NCBI GenBank assembly: GCA_020634215.1
Contig: JACKCD010000013.1
Span: forward strand, 55,453-119,452
Direction of reading: 5' to 3'
DNA: 64,000 bases
From: Ardenticatenaceae bacterium
GTDB taxonomy: Bacteria; Chloroflexota; Anaerolineae; Promineifilales; Promineifilaceae
The translations under genes and the position numbers were made by a program. Shown here piece after piece: positions 49,740-57,387 of the stretch (positions within the stretch are counted from its first letter, which is position 1; every line of letters starts with the position of its first letter). The notes under the pieces are model-generated. The model worked only from the letters and a program-made list of their open reading frames with translations, had not been told where the DNA came from and searched no databases.

Positions 49740-50891
49740 TTAGAGTGTTGTCAGCATTTGCAAATCAGCTTCCATGTATTTTTCCGAGGCGACCTGCTTC
49801 AAACTTAGCCCTAGCTGACGCTGGTCAGCATCAACACGTATGATGCGTACATTGACCTTGTCACCTGTTTTTACTACCTCGCGTGGGTGTTCAACACGAT
49901 CTTCCGATAGTTCAGAGATATGAATTAACCCTTCAAGCTGATAGTCGTCGTTAAGGCGAGCAAAGGCACCAAATTTGGTTAATCTGGTAATGGTTGCACT
50001 AAGCAGTTGGCCGACCTGATAGATTTCCTCGATAAGAGTCCATGGATCTGGCTGGAGACGTTTAATGCTGAGGGCAATGCGCTGTTTGTCTTGGTCAACA
50101 TTTAGCACAGCAACTTTTACTGGATCCCCAACTTTGTAAATTTCGCTGGGATTGTTTACACGTTTCCAGCTTAATTCAGAAAGGTGTACCAATCCTTCAA
50201 CGCCGCCAATGTCAACAAAGACACCAAAGTTTGCCACATTGACGATATGGCCTTCGTAGCCATCATTTTCCTGAATATTGGCGAAGAGGTTATTGCGGCG
50301 CTCTTCACGAAGCTCATTTTCAGCGGCCGTTTCTGATAAAATCAGGCGGCTGCGTTCCCGGTTCACCTCTAAAACTTTGGCAGACAGGCTTGAGCCAATG
50401 AGTTTCTGGAAATACCGTTGTTTGCTGCTTTGTTCCTGATGATTGAGCCGATCACGACGTAGTTGGGAGTTTGGAATAAAACCACGCAGGTGCCCAATTG
50501 CAACCAGGATACCGCCTTTGTTGAAGCCAACAACTTCGGTTTCATAGATGTTTTGTGTTTTTAGCAGCTTTTGAGCCAGGTGCCAATCTTGTTCTTCTTC
50601 TGCTTTTACAAAGGAAAGAATCAAGTTGCCATTGCTGTCTTCAGGATCAACTACGTAGACCAGCACTTCGTTACCCACGGTAAGCTTGTCTCGCGTGGCT
50701 GTTTCCATGCTGGCTAGTTCCCGGTTGTCAATCATTCCTTCGGACTTTGAGCCAATGTCAACCAAAACAACGTTTTCACGATGTTCAACAACGACACCAG
50801 TGCGCAGTTCACCAACAGTCGGTAAACTCAACTCTTCATTCAATAAGAAAGCCATCGGGTGGTCTATCATACCACTTCCCGCATCTATCAT
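49740..50891 (-). CDS. Four-domain S1 RNA-binding protein (ribosomal S1-like)
   Basis: A 383-residue protein with four S1 domains: VGELRTGVVVEHRENVVLVDIGSKSEG (from about residue 26), KTQNIYETEVVGFNKGGILVAIGHLRGFIP (about 109), DGYEGHIVNVANFGVFVDIGGVEGLVHLSEL (about 215) and VGQLLSATITRLTKFGAFARLNDDYQLEGLIH (about 302). Domains 3-4 carry the FG-AF and GLIHISE RNA-binding signatures. It is the short form of ribosomal protein S1 typical outside proteobacteria. A second paralogue lies at 61951-63180. The exact start is uncertain (50891 or 50870). Confidence 0.88.
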   Translation of the reverse strand: MIDAGSGMIDHPMAFLLNEELSLPTVGELRTGVVVEHRENVVLVDIGSKSEGMIDNRELASMETATRDKLTVGNEVLVYVVDPEDSNGNLILSFVKAEEEQDWHLAQKLLKTQNIYETEVVGFNKGGILVAIGHLRGFIPNSQLRRDRLNHQEQSSKQRYFQKLIGSSLSAKVLEVNRERSRLILSETAAENELREERRNNLFANIQENDGYEGHIVNVANFGVFVDIGGVEGLVHLSELSWKRVNNPSEIYKVGDPVKVAVLNVDQDKQRIALSIKRLQPDPWTLIEEIYQVGQLLSATITRLTKFGAFARLNDDYQLEGLIHISELSEDRVEHPREVVKTGDKVNVRIIRVDADQRQLGLSLKQVASEKYMEADLQMLTTL

Positions 50892-51052
50892 GTCTTTTTA
50901 ATTCCCCACGTGCTAATGATATAGCGATGATTTTCGGAAATTATACTGGGTTTGGAAGTATTGGCAATAAAAAATGGGGGCTGAACGGCCGTTTCCCGTT
51001 TGACAACCTCTCAGCTTTTGGTAGCATTAGGGATTGTAACATTGATATACGT

Positions 51053-51177
51053 AAGGCACCGGTGATGACTGGGTCCCTGGCGGCGAGGCTCGCCGAACCG
51101 TGTCAGGGTCGGAAGGCAGCAGCACTAAGGCGTATCCCTTGGGTGCCCAGGATAACCTGGTTGTCATCGGTGCCTTG
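51053..51177 (+). ncRNA. ffs: Signal recognition particle RNA (4.5S-type, bacterial small SRP)
   Basis: The ends AAGGCACCGGTGATGAC and GTCATCGGTGCCTT pair to form the closing stem, and the apical hairpin contains GTGTCAGGGTCGGAAGGCAGCAGCA, the hallmark symmetric loop bound by Ffh (GTCAGG..GGAAGGCAGCAGC). About 125 nt long. The strand is plus. The flanking heptad hairpin at 51198-51240 may terminate it. Very confident from the loop signature. Confidence 0.93.
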
Positions 51178-51197
51178 GGTATATCAGAAAAGTTTTT

Positions 51198-51240
51198 GAG
51201 ATTGGGGCTTGGAGGGTAAGAACTCCAGTTTCCAATCTCA
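51198..51240. repeat. GAGATTGGGG heptad hairpin
   Basis: GAGATTGGGGCTTGGAG and the inverted CTCCAGTTTCCAATCTC arm; it follows the SRP RNA. Confidence 0.75.
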
Positions 51241-51248
51241 TTTTGTTT

Positions 51249-52652
51249 ATGGGACAAAAACGGTTTGGTTGGTTGGTGGTTGTGCTGGTCAGCATTGGGG
51301 GGCTAATTGCAGCTACCCTGGCTGTGGCGCAGGCTGAATATACCATTTATGATGGCGAGACGGTGCAAATGATTAACGGCCGTTTTGCCACCCCTCGTGA
51401 TTTGCTTGCCAACGCCCATGTCGAACTCCGCCCCGAAGATGTGGTGATACCGGGGCTTGATAAGCCAATTGAAGCGGGAACGGCCGTTCGCATTCAGCGC
51501 GCCCGCCCTATCACCCTCCACAGCGAAAGCGAAAACCGCACTTACTGGACACAACAGACCACCCTTGGCGCTTTTTTGGCCGAAATTAGGCAGTCACCGC
51601 TGCCAACTAGCCAAATCTTTGCCGATGGCCGCCAAATTAACGCCAATACCCTGTTTCAGACGGCATTGCCCAACACGGTAGAAATCGGCCGTTTTCTCAC
51701 CGTTGCCATTATAGATAATGGGCAGCAGCAGTTGCGCCGCACTTCCGCCCAAACGGTGGGCGCGGCACTGGCCGAGGCCAACATTGCCCTGTTCGCCACC
51801 GATGGCGTAGAGCCGGAAATGGGGAGTTGGCTGGAACCCAACATGGTGATTCGGGTGCAGCGTTCCATGCCGTTGACGATTGAGGTAGACGGCCGTTTAC
51901 TGCAAACCCGCAGCCATCACACCAACCCACTCGCTGTCATTGCCGAAGCCGGTATTGGCCTCATCGGAGCCGACTACACCCAGCCCGGCGCGGAAACAGT
52001 GCTGCAGTCCAATGATACCATCCGTGTGATTCGTGTCACCGAAGATTTCCGCACCGAAGACGTTGCCATTCCCTTCCAAACCCTGTGGCAGGCCAGTCCC
52101 GACCTTGACATAGATACCCAGGCCGTCATCAGTTATGGCGAAAATGGCATCCAGCGGCGGCGTTTGCGCGTGCGCTATGAAAACGGGGTTGAAGTGAGCC
52201 AGACGGTGGATGGGGAATGGACTGCCCGTGAGCCAATTGACCAGGTTATTGGCTATGGTACCAAAATTACGCTGGGTGTAGTGGATACCCCCGAAGGCCC
52301 GCGTGAATATTGGCGTGTGGTGCGGATGCGTGTCACCTCCTACACGGCTGCTAGTTCTGGCAAAGCTCCTGGTGACCCCGGTTATGGTGTGACGGCCAGC
52401 GGCCGGCGCGTTGCTAAAGGAGTTGTTGCCATTGATCGCAGTGTCGTCGCTTTTCGCTCCTCGGTTTATGTGCCTGGCTATGGTATTGGCTATGCTGGTG
52501 ACACCGGCGGTGGTGTGCGTGGCCGCTGGATTGATTTGGGCTATAGTGAAAGCAACTACGTTTCCTGGTCGGGCTATGTAGATGTTTACTATTTGACCCC
52601 GGTTCCCCCCCCAGAAGAAATCAACTATTTACTGCCATCTGTTTTGCCATAG
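51249..52652 (+). CDS. Cell-wall protein with DUF348 repeats, G5-like and 3D domains (YabE/Rpf-like)
   Basis: A 467-residue exported protein. A signal segment (FGWLVVVLVSIGGLIAATLAVAQA) precedes three DUF348 (ubiquitin-like) domains, a G5-like domain and a C-terminal 3D domain. The 3D core is visible: MRVTSYTAAS, GYGVTASGRRVAKGVVAIDRSV, VYVPGYGIGYAGDTGG and GRWIDLGYSESNYVSW, with the three Asp residues that name the domain. The architecture matches YabE and resuscitation-promoting-factor-like proteins, usually lytic transglycosylases. ATG at 51249 preferred over a TTG six bases upstream. Confidence 0.9.
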   Translation: MGQKRFGWLVVVLVSIGGLIAATLAVAQAEYTIYDGETVQMINGRFATPRDLLANAHVELRPEDVVIPGLDKPIEAGTAVRIQRARPITLHSESENRTYWTQQTTLGAFLAEIRQSPLPTSQIFADGRQINANTLFQTALPNTVEIGRFLTVAIIDNGQQQLRRTSAQTVGAALAEANIALFATDGVEPEMGSWLEPNMVIRVQRSMPLTIEVDGRLLQTRSHHTNPLAVIAEAGIGLIGADYTQPGAETVLQSNDTIRVIRVTEDFRTEDVAIPFQTLWQASPDLDIDTQAVISYGENGIQRRRLRVRYENGVEVSQTVDGEWTAREPIDQVIGYGTKITLGVVDTPEGPREYWRVVRMRVTSYTAASSGKAPGDPGYGVTASGRRVAKGVVAIDRSVVAFRSSVYVPGYGIGYAGDTGGGVRGRWIDLGYSESNYVSWSGYVDVYYLTPVPPPEEINYLLPSVLP

Positions 52653-52692
52653 AAACAGGTTGATGATTTGCACTAAAAAAAGCAAAAAAAGG

Positions 52693-52720
52693 TTGACAAC
52701 TCAAGTTTCTTTGTTAACAT
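52693..52720 (+). promoter_or_regulatory. Promoter of the arginine leader
   Basis: TTGACA (52693-52698), 16-bp spacer and TAACAT (52715-52720). The expected start (about 52727) is within a few bases of the leader-peptide ATG at 52731, so the leader would be nearly leaderless. Confidence 0.75.
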
Positions 52721-52730
52721 CCTGCTCGTT

Positions 52731-52808
52731 ATGATTACTTTTGCTCAAGCTCCACGACGTATCCGCCGCCGTAGCCAGACCATAGGTCTGGTTTTTGGGG
52801 TTGCCTGA
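52731..52808 (+). CDS. Arginine leader peptide (attenuator)
   Basis: A 25-codon frame starting MITFAQAPRRIRRRSQ with five arginine codons among six (CGA, CGT, then CGC, CGC, CGT after one ATC), ending at TGA 52806-52808. It sits directly upstream of argC and before an attenuator-like fold, as in trp or his leaders, and would report arginyl-tRNA supply by ribosome stalling. Too small for normal gene callers. Frame and codons are read from the sequence; the regulatory role is inferred. Confidence 0.8.
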   Translation: MITFAQAPRRIRRRSQTIGLVFGVA

Positions 52809-52875
52809 GCGAAGCTTAACTAGGGAACGTCAAAACCGCCAGACTCTTGGTTGCAAGGTCTGGCGGTTTTTTTTT
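52775..52875 (+). promoter_or_regulatory. Attenuator with alternative hairpins upstream of argC
   Basis: Segment 1 (CCAGACC, 52775-52781) can pair with segment 2 (GGTCTGG, 52785-52791). Segment 2 can instead pair with segment 3 (CCAGACT, 52839-52845). Segment 3 (within CCGCCAGAC, 52836-52844) also pairs with segment 4 (GTCTGGCGG, 52858-52866), followed by nine T, giving a strong terminator. Ribosome stalling over the arginine codons would cover segment 1, free segment 2 to hold segment 3, and so prevent termination. Confidence 0.8.
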
Positions 52876-52894
52876 GTCTGTTGGATGAAATGGG

Positions 52895-52944
52895 ACGCAG
52901 ATTTACCTGATTTACAATATCAGGAATATCAGGTAAATCTGCGT
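52895..52944. repeat. 17-bp hairpin before argC
   Basis: ACGCAGATTTACCTGAT (52895-52911) and its exact complement (52928-52944) lie between the attenuator terminator and the argC ribosome site. Confidence 0.85.
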
Positions 52945-52963
52945 TCTATTAGAAGAGGTGGTC

Positions 52964-53986
52964 ATGTTAAAAGTTGGGATTTTTGGGGCGACGGGGTATA
53001 CCGGGTATGAGTTGGTGCAGATTTTGACGCGGCACCGTAATACGGAGATTGTGTTTGCCACGTCGCGGGCAGAGGCGGGCAGCTATTTGTCAGAGATTTA
53101 TCCACAGGCACCTGATGTGCCGCTGATTGACCCGGATGATGTGGATAACGGTGGGCTATGGAGCAAGGTGGATGTGGTGTTTTTGTGTTTGCCCCATGCG
53201 GCGGCGGCCGCAACGGCCGTTAAAGCCCTCCATCACAACGTCCGCGTCATTGACCTCAGTGCCGATTTTCGCCTGCGCGATGCCGACGTGTACGCCAAAT
53301 GGTACGGCCACAACCACCCTGCGCCAGAACTGATGGCTGAGTCGGTTTATGGGCTGACCGAGTTTGTGCGGGAGGAGCTGCCGGGGGCAAAGCTGGTGGC
53401 TGTGCCGGGCTGCTATCCCACGAGCATTTTGCTGGCCTTGCAGCCGATTTTGGCGGCCAATATGCGGCTGTCCAGCCCGATTATTGCCGATTCCAAGTCG
53501 GGGGTGTCGGGGGCGGGGCGCACGCCGAAGCAAAATTTGCACTTTGTGGAGGTGTCGGACAACTTTTCCCCCTACAGCATTGGCCGCAAGCACCGCCACT
53601 TGCCGGAGATTGAGCAGGTGATGGGGTGGTGGCACAGTGCGCCGCCGTCGCTCATTTTTTCGCCCCACCTGCTGCCCGTGCCACGCGGCATTTTGTCTAC
53701 CATTTATGTGCCGTTGGTGTATGCGGTGGAGGAAACGGCCGTTCGTACCCTCTATGAAACCACCTATGCCAACGAGCCTTTTGTTAAATTTTTGCCCGCT
53801 GGCAAACACGCCACCCTCGGCCACGCCGTCAACAGCAACCGCTGTGCCATCTCGCTCCAGCTTGAAGGCCAAACCCTCATTTTGACCTCGGCCATTGACA
53901 ACCTGATTAAGGGAGCGGCGGGGCAGGCGGTGCAGTGTATGAATGTGGTGTTTGGCTGTGATGAAAGAGAGGGGTTGGTGGGGTGA
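52964..53986 (+). CDS. argC: N-acetyl-gamma-glutamyl-phosphate reductase
   Basis: A 340-residue enzyme reducing N-acetylglutamyl phosphate to the semialdehyde (third step of arginine synthesis). KVGIFGATGYTGYELVQIL binds NADPH (residues 3-20); the catalytic Cys is in VAVPGCYPTSILLAL (about residue 145); His in LLPVPRGILSTIYVP and GKHATLGHAVNSNRC follow. ATG at 52964 with AGAGGTG upstream. First gene of the arginine operon, under the leader attenuator. Confidence 0.95.
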   Translation: MLKVGIFGATGYTGYELVQILTRHRNTEIVFATSRAEAGSYLSEIYPQAPDVPLIDPDDVDNGGLWSKVDVVFLCLPHAAAAATAVKALHHNVRVIDLSADFRLRDADVYAKWYGHNHPAPELMAESVYGLTEFVREELPGAKLVAVPGCYPTSILLALQPILAANMRLSSPIIADSKSGVSGAGRTPKQNLHFVEVSDNFSPYSIGRKHRHLPEIEQVMGWWHSAPPSLIFSPHLLPVPRGILSTIYVPLVYAVEETAVRTLYETTYANEPFVKFLPAGKHATLGHAVNSNRCAISLQLEGQTLILTSAIDNLIKGAAGQAVQCMNVVFGCDEREGLVG

Positions 53987-53987
53987 T

Positions 53988-54101
53988 TGAAGATTGGGGA
54001 TTGGGGATTGGAGATTAGGAGACTGGGAGATTAGGAGACTGGGAGACTAGGAGACTCTTAATCTCTCAATCTCTCAGTCTCTCAGTCTCTTAGTCTCTCC
54101 C
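53988..54101. repeat. GATTGGGG / GAGACTGGGAG heptad hairpin
   Basis: A long array of GATTGGGGATTGGAGATTAGG and GAGACTGGGAGACTAGG units followed by the inverted CTCTCAATCTCTCAGTCTCTCAG array; it fills the argC-argB gap. Confidence 0.8.
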
Positions 54102-54112
54102 GAAGGGAAACT

Positions 54113-54856
54113 ATGCACGTTATCAAAATTGGTGGAAACGAACTGGCTGACCCGAACTTTTTGCCGACGCTGGCGCATGTGGTGGCGGGGATGGAACGGC
54201 CGTTAGCGATTGTCCACGGTGGCGGGGCGGCCATTGCAGAGTTGCAGGCCAAGCTGGGGCTGGAAGTGAAAAAGGTAGACGGGCTGCGCGTAACCGATGC
54301 GGCCTCGCTGGAAGTGGCTCAGATGGTGCTGTCGGGGCAGGCCAACAAGCAGATTGTGGCGGCACTGCTGGCGGCGGGGGTGGATGCCGTTGGCCTCAGC
54401 GGGGTGGATGGCGGGCTGTTTCGCTGTCAAAAGAAAAAGTACGGCAATGTGGATTTGGGGCTGGTGGGCGAAATTAAGCAGGTGCGGACGGGGCTGGTGG
54501 CGGGGTTGGCGGCGGAGGGAATAACGGCCGTTATTTCCCCCATTTCCCTCGGCTTCGACGGCCAAATCTACAACGTCAACGGCGACGAAGCCGCCAGCGC
54601 CCTGGCCGGAGCCATTGAGGCCGACCTGCTTGACTTTGTTTCCAATGTCCCCGGCGTGCTGCAAGACGATAAGGTGATTCCGCAGCTCACGCTGGCGCAG
54701 GCCGAAGCACTCATTGCCAGCGGCGTGGTTCACGGCGGGATGGTGCCCAAAGTCCGCGCTGCCCTCGATGCCGTGCAAGCGGGTGTGTTGCGGGCGCGAA
54801 TTGTTAATTTGGCGAGTCTCGCCAGCGGGGGCGGGACTTTTTTTAGTAATCAGTAA
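54113..54856 (+). CDS. argB: Acetylglutamate kinase
   Basis: A 247-residue kinase phosphorylating N-acetylglutamate. The Gly-rich KIGGNEL (residues 5-11), VHGGGAAI (substrate), GLRVTD and SNVPGVL and GGMVPKVRAAL (Lys) motifs are present. The short length lacks the arginine-binding N-terminal helix of hexameric feedback-sensitive enzymes, in line with control by attenuation or ArgJ rather than feedback at ArgB. GAAGGGAAA precedes the start. The C-terminal TFFSNQ and stop run into the heptad repeat. Confidence 0.93.
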   Translation: MHVIKIGGNELADPNFLPTLAHVVAGMERPLAIVHGGGAAIAELQAKLGLEVKKVDGLRVTDAASLEVAQMVLSGQANKQIVAALLAAGVDAVGLSGVDGGLFRCQKKKYGNVDLGLVGEIKQVRTGLVAGLAAEGITAVISPISLGFDGQIYNVNGDEAASALAGAIEADLLDFVSNVPGVLQDDKVIPQLTLAQAEALIASGVVHGGMVPKVRAALDAVQAGVLRARIVNLASLASGGGTFFSNQ

Positions 54857-54915
54857 TCGGTAATCAGTAATCGGTATGAGGCCACTGATAACTGATAACT
54901 GATTACTGATTACTG
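54845..54915. repeat. GTAATCA/G heptad hairpin
   Basis: Array AGTAATCAGTAATCGG and on, then inverted GATAACTGATTACTGATTA; it includes the argB stop and fills the gap to argD. Confidence 0.85.
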
Positions 54916-54927
54916 GAAAGAGGAGAT

Positions 54928-56173
54928 ATGAACGCACAAGAAATTATTCAAACCGAAGCCAAGTACGTGTTGCAGAGCTACGTGCGGCCAGAGGTGGTCT
55001 TTTCGCATGGGGAGGGGGCGTATTTGGTAGATACCGAGGGGAAGAAATATTTGGATTTTGCCTCAGGGATTGCGGTGACGGCGCTGGGTCATGCGGACAA
55101 GGAGTGGGCAACGGCCGTTTCTGAGCAAGCCCACAAGCTCACCCACGTCAGCAATTTGTACCACAGCGAACCCCACGCTATGCTCGCCAAGCGGCTGGTG
55201 GAAAACTCCTTTGCCGACCGGGTGCTGTTTTGTAACCCGTGCCGAGGCCAACGAAGGGCGCTGAAATTTGCGCGGAAGTGGGCGAAGATGGCGATTGAGA
55301 TCAGAGATTAGAGATTGAAGGGAGTGAATCTCCAATCTCCAATTCCAATCTCCCAATCTCCAGTCTCAAAAAACCAAAATCGTCGCCTTTTCCGGCGGCT
55401 TCCACGGCCGGACAATGGGTTCGCTGTCGGCCACCTACAAAGAGCAGTACCGCGCCCCGTTTGGCCCATTGGTGCCGGATGTGGTTTTTGTGAAGTACAA
55501 CGATTTGGACGCAGCGGCGGCGGCGATTGACGACAACACCTGCGCCGTGATTGTGGAGCCAGTGCAGGGGGAAGGCGGGGTGAACCCGGCAACGGCCGTT
55601 TTCCTGCAAGGATTGCGCGATTTATGCAACCAGCACCACGCCGCCCTCATTTTTGACGAAGTGCAGTGCGGGCTGGGGCGCACCGGCAAGCTGTGGGGCT
55701 ACCAGCATTTTGGCATAACGCCCGATATTATGACGCTGGCGAAACCGCTGGCAGGGGGTTTGCCGATTGGAGCGGTGTTGACCACACAAGCCATTGCCGA
55801 TGCTATTAAACCGGGCGACCACGGCAGCACCTTTGCCGCCGGACCGCTGGTTTGCCACGCTGCCAACGTGGTCTTTGACCGGGTAAGCCAGCCTGCCTTT
55901 TTGGAGCAGGTTGCCCACACGGGAGCCTACTTGCGCCACCGGCTGGAGACGCTGGAGACGGATGAGATTGTGGAGGTGCGCGGCATGGGGCTGCTGGTGG
56001 GGGTGGAGATGAAAACGGCCGTTTCCCCCCTCATCGCCGCCGCCCGCGCCAAAGGGCTGCTCATCATCAGCGCCGGTGAAAACATCGTCCGCATGGCTCC
56101 GCCGCTTATCATTGATGAAAGTCATGTCAATGAGGCGGTGGGTATTTTGGAAGCGTGTTTGGAGGGGAATTAG
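54928..56173 (+). pseudogene. argD: Acetylornithine aminotransferase, disrupted
   Basis: A PLP aminotransferase that should make acetylornithine. Residues 1-110 read MNAQEIIQTEAKYVLQSYVRP and on correctly; then the conserved PLP-phosphate motif SGAEANE appears only in another frame (GCCGAGGCCAACGAAGGG at 55241-55258) because of a 2-base and a 1-base deletion, and the main frame reads PCRGQRR. Translation resumes ALKFARKWAKM but stops at 55309-55311 in an inserted heptad hairpin (about 55294-55369). The second half (KTKIVAFSGGFHGRTMGS, then FDEVQCGLGRTGKLW, Lys site MTLAKPLAGGLPIGA) continues in a different frame to 56173. The gene is probably dead unless frame errors are sequencing artefacts. 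Confidence 0.85.
55294..55369. repeat. GAGATTAGAGATTG heptad hairpin inserted in argD
   Basis: About 76 bp of the GATTAGA/GATTGAA-type left array and inverted TCTCCAATCTCC right array replace a few codons between ARKWAKM and KTKIVAFSG of ArgD, adding a stop and a frameshift. It is of the same type as 56171-56230 and 60116-60185. Confidence 0.85.
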
Positions 56174-56230
56174 AGATTAGAGATTGGAGATTGGTGAACC
56201 TTCACTAATCTCCAATCTCTGATCTCCAAT
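56171..56230. repeat. GATTAGA/GATTGGA heptad hairpin
   Basis: Array TAGAGATTAGAGATTGGAG and inverted ACTAATCTCCAATCTCTGATCTCC; its first triplet is the argD stop. Confidence 0.85.
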
Positions 56231-56239
56231 AACCAAGAT

Positions 56240-57223
56240 ATGAACATACGTCCCGCAACCCCCACTGACATCCCCGGCATTGTGGCCCTGGTCAATGACC
56301 ATGTGCGACGCGGGGATTTGCTCCCGCGCACGCCTGAATCCATTGAGGCGACGCTTGATGATTGGCTGGTTGGCGTTCACGCCGATGGCGGAGTCATCGC
56401 CTGCGTATCGCTGCTTTTTTACACCCCCGTTTTGGCCGAAGTGCGGTCGCTGGCCGTTCACGACCGGGTGAAGGGGGAAGGATGGGGCAGCGCCATTGTC
56501 AGGGTGCTGGTTGAGGAGGCGCGGCAGCGCGGCGTGCCGATGCTGTTTGCCCTCACTCGTGCCGTCCGCTTTTTCCAGCAGGTTGGCTTTTTTGTAACTA
56601 GCAAAGATTTGTTTCCAGAGAAGGTGTACCGCGACTGCGTGCAATGCCCGATTTTTGACAACTGTGACGAAACGGCCGTTATCATGCGTCTCCATCCCTC
56701 TGCCTCCACCGACCTGACCCCCGCCGAGCAAAAAGTTATCCGTGTAGCCAGGTTGACACGCTCCACTACCATTCCCGTTGCCGCTATTCAACCACCCACC
56801 CAAACCGCCATCATTCGGGAGCTGACGCTGGCCGATTATGACGCGGTGTATGCGCTGTGGCAGGCGTGTGAAGGGGTGGGGCTGGGTGATTCGGACAGCC
56901 GGGAGCAGATTACGTTCTTTTTGCAGCGCAACCCGGGGCTGAGTTTTGTGGCGGAGGTAAACGGCCGTTTAATCGGCACCATTCTCGGCGCACACGACGG
57001 CCGGCGGGGATACGTCCACCACCTGGCCGTCCACAACGACTTCCGGCGGCAGGGGGTGGCGCGGGCGTTGGCCGAGCAGTGCCAGGCGGCGTTGAAAGCG
57101 CAGGGTATCCTGAAATGCCACCTGTTTGTCTTCAACGACAACGAACGGGCGCAGGCGTTTTGGCGGTCGGTGGGCTGGTATGACCGTGATGACCTGCACA
57201 TGATGTCGCTGTTTTTGGAATAA
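56240..57223 (+). CDS. argA: N-acetylglutamate synthase-like/GNAT fusion
   Basis: A 327-residue protein with two acetyltransferase domains. The first (residues 1-155) ends with KVYRDCVQCPIFDNCDETAVI, the Cys-rich ending of short, arginine-sensitive N-acetylglutamate synthases, and contains RSLAVHDRVKGEGWGSAIVRVLVEEA. The second (residues 190-327) is a RimI/YpeA-type GNAT (YVHHLAVHNDFRRQGVARALAEQC, LFVFNDNERAQAFWRSVGW). The first probably makes N-acetylglutamate for the pathway; the acceptor of the second is unknown. It follows argD after a heptad hairpin, with no visible ribosome site. Confidence 0.8.
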   Translation: MNIRPATPTDIPGIVALVNDHVRRGDLLPRTPESIEATLDDWLVGVHADGGVIACVSLLFYTPVLAEVRSLAVHDRVKGEGWGSAIVRVLVEEARQRGVPMLFALTRAVRFFQQVGFFVTSKDLFPEKVYRDCVQCPIFDNCDETAVIMRLHPSASTDLTPAEQKVIRVARLTRSTTIPVAAIQPPTQTAIIRELTLADYDAVYALWQACEGVGLGDSDSREQITFFLQRNPGLSFVAEVNGRLIGTILGAHDGRRGYVHHLAVHNDFRRQGVARALAEQCQAALKAQGILKCHLFVFNDNERAQAFWRSVGWYDRDDLHMMSLFLE

Positions 57224-57228
57224 AGACG

Positions 57229-57262
57229 ATGGGACGCGGACAAACGCGGACGAACGCGGATG
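57229..57262. repeat. GGACGCGGACAAACGCGGACG element
   Basis: Near copy of the element at 15589-15621, at the argA-like gene end. Confidence 0.7.
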
Positions 57263-57274
57263 GATTTGAACGAT

Positions 57275-57377
57275 GTCATTTCGACGAGTCTTCGAGGAGA
57301 AATCTCGTTCTCCTTGATAAAACAAATGACATTGATCGTTGGGATTCCTCGCTCCGAGGACTCCGCTCGGAATGACA
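57275..57377. repeat. GTCATTTCGACGA element
   Basis: Outer inverted pair of GTCATTTCGA-type ends (GTCATTT...GAATGAC) with an inner imperfect hairpin; a relative of 20883-20962. It precedes the M20 gene. Confidence 0.7.
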
Positions 57378-57387
57378 AGTGCGTATT

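Noticed and set aside
53988..54101. Repeated arrays as a possible CRISPR
   Set aside because: Units are 7 bp, contiguous and inverted, with no spacers or cas genes.
54203..54937. Minus-strand frame opposite argB
   Set aside because: A shadow of argB with no protein-like conservation.
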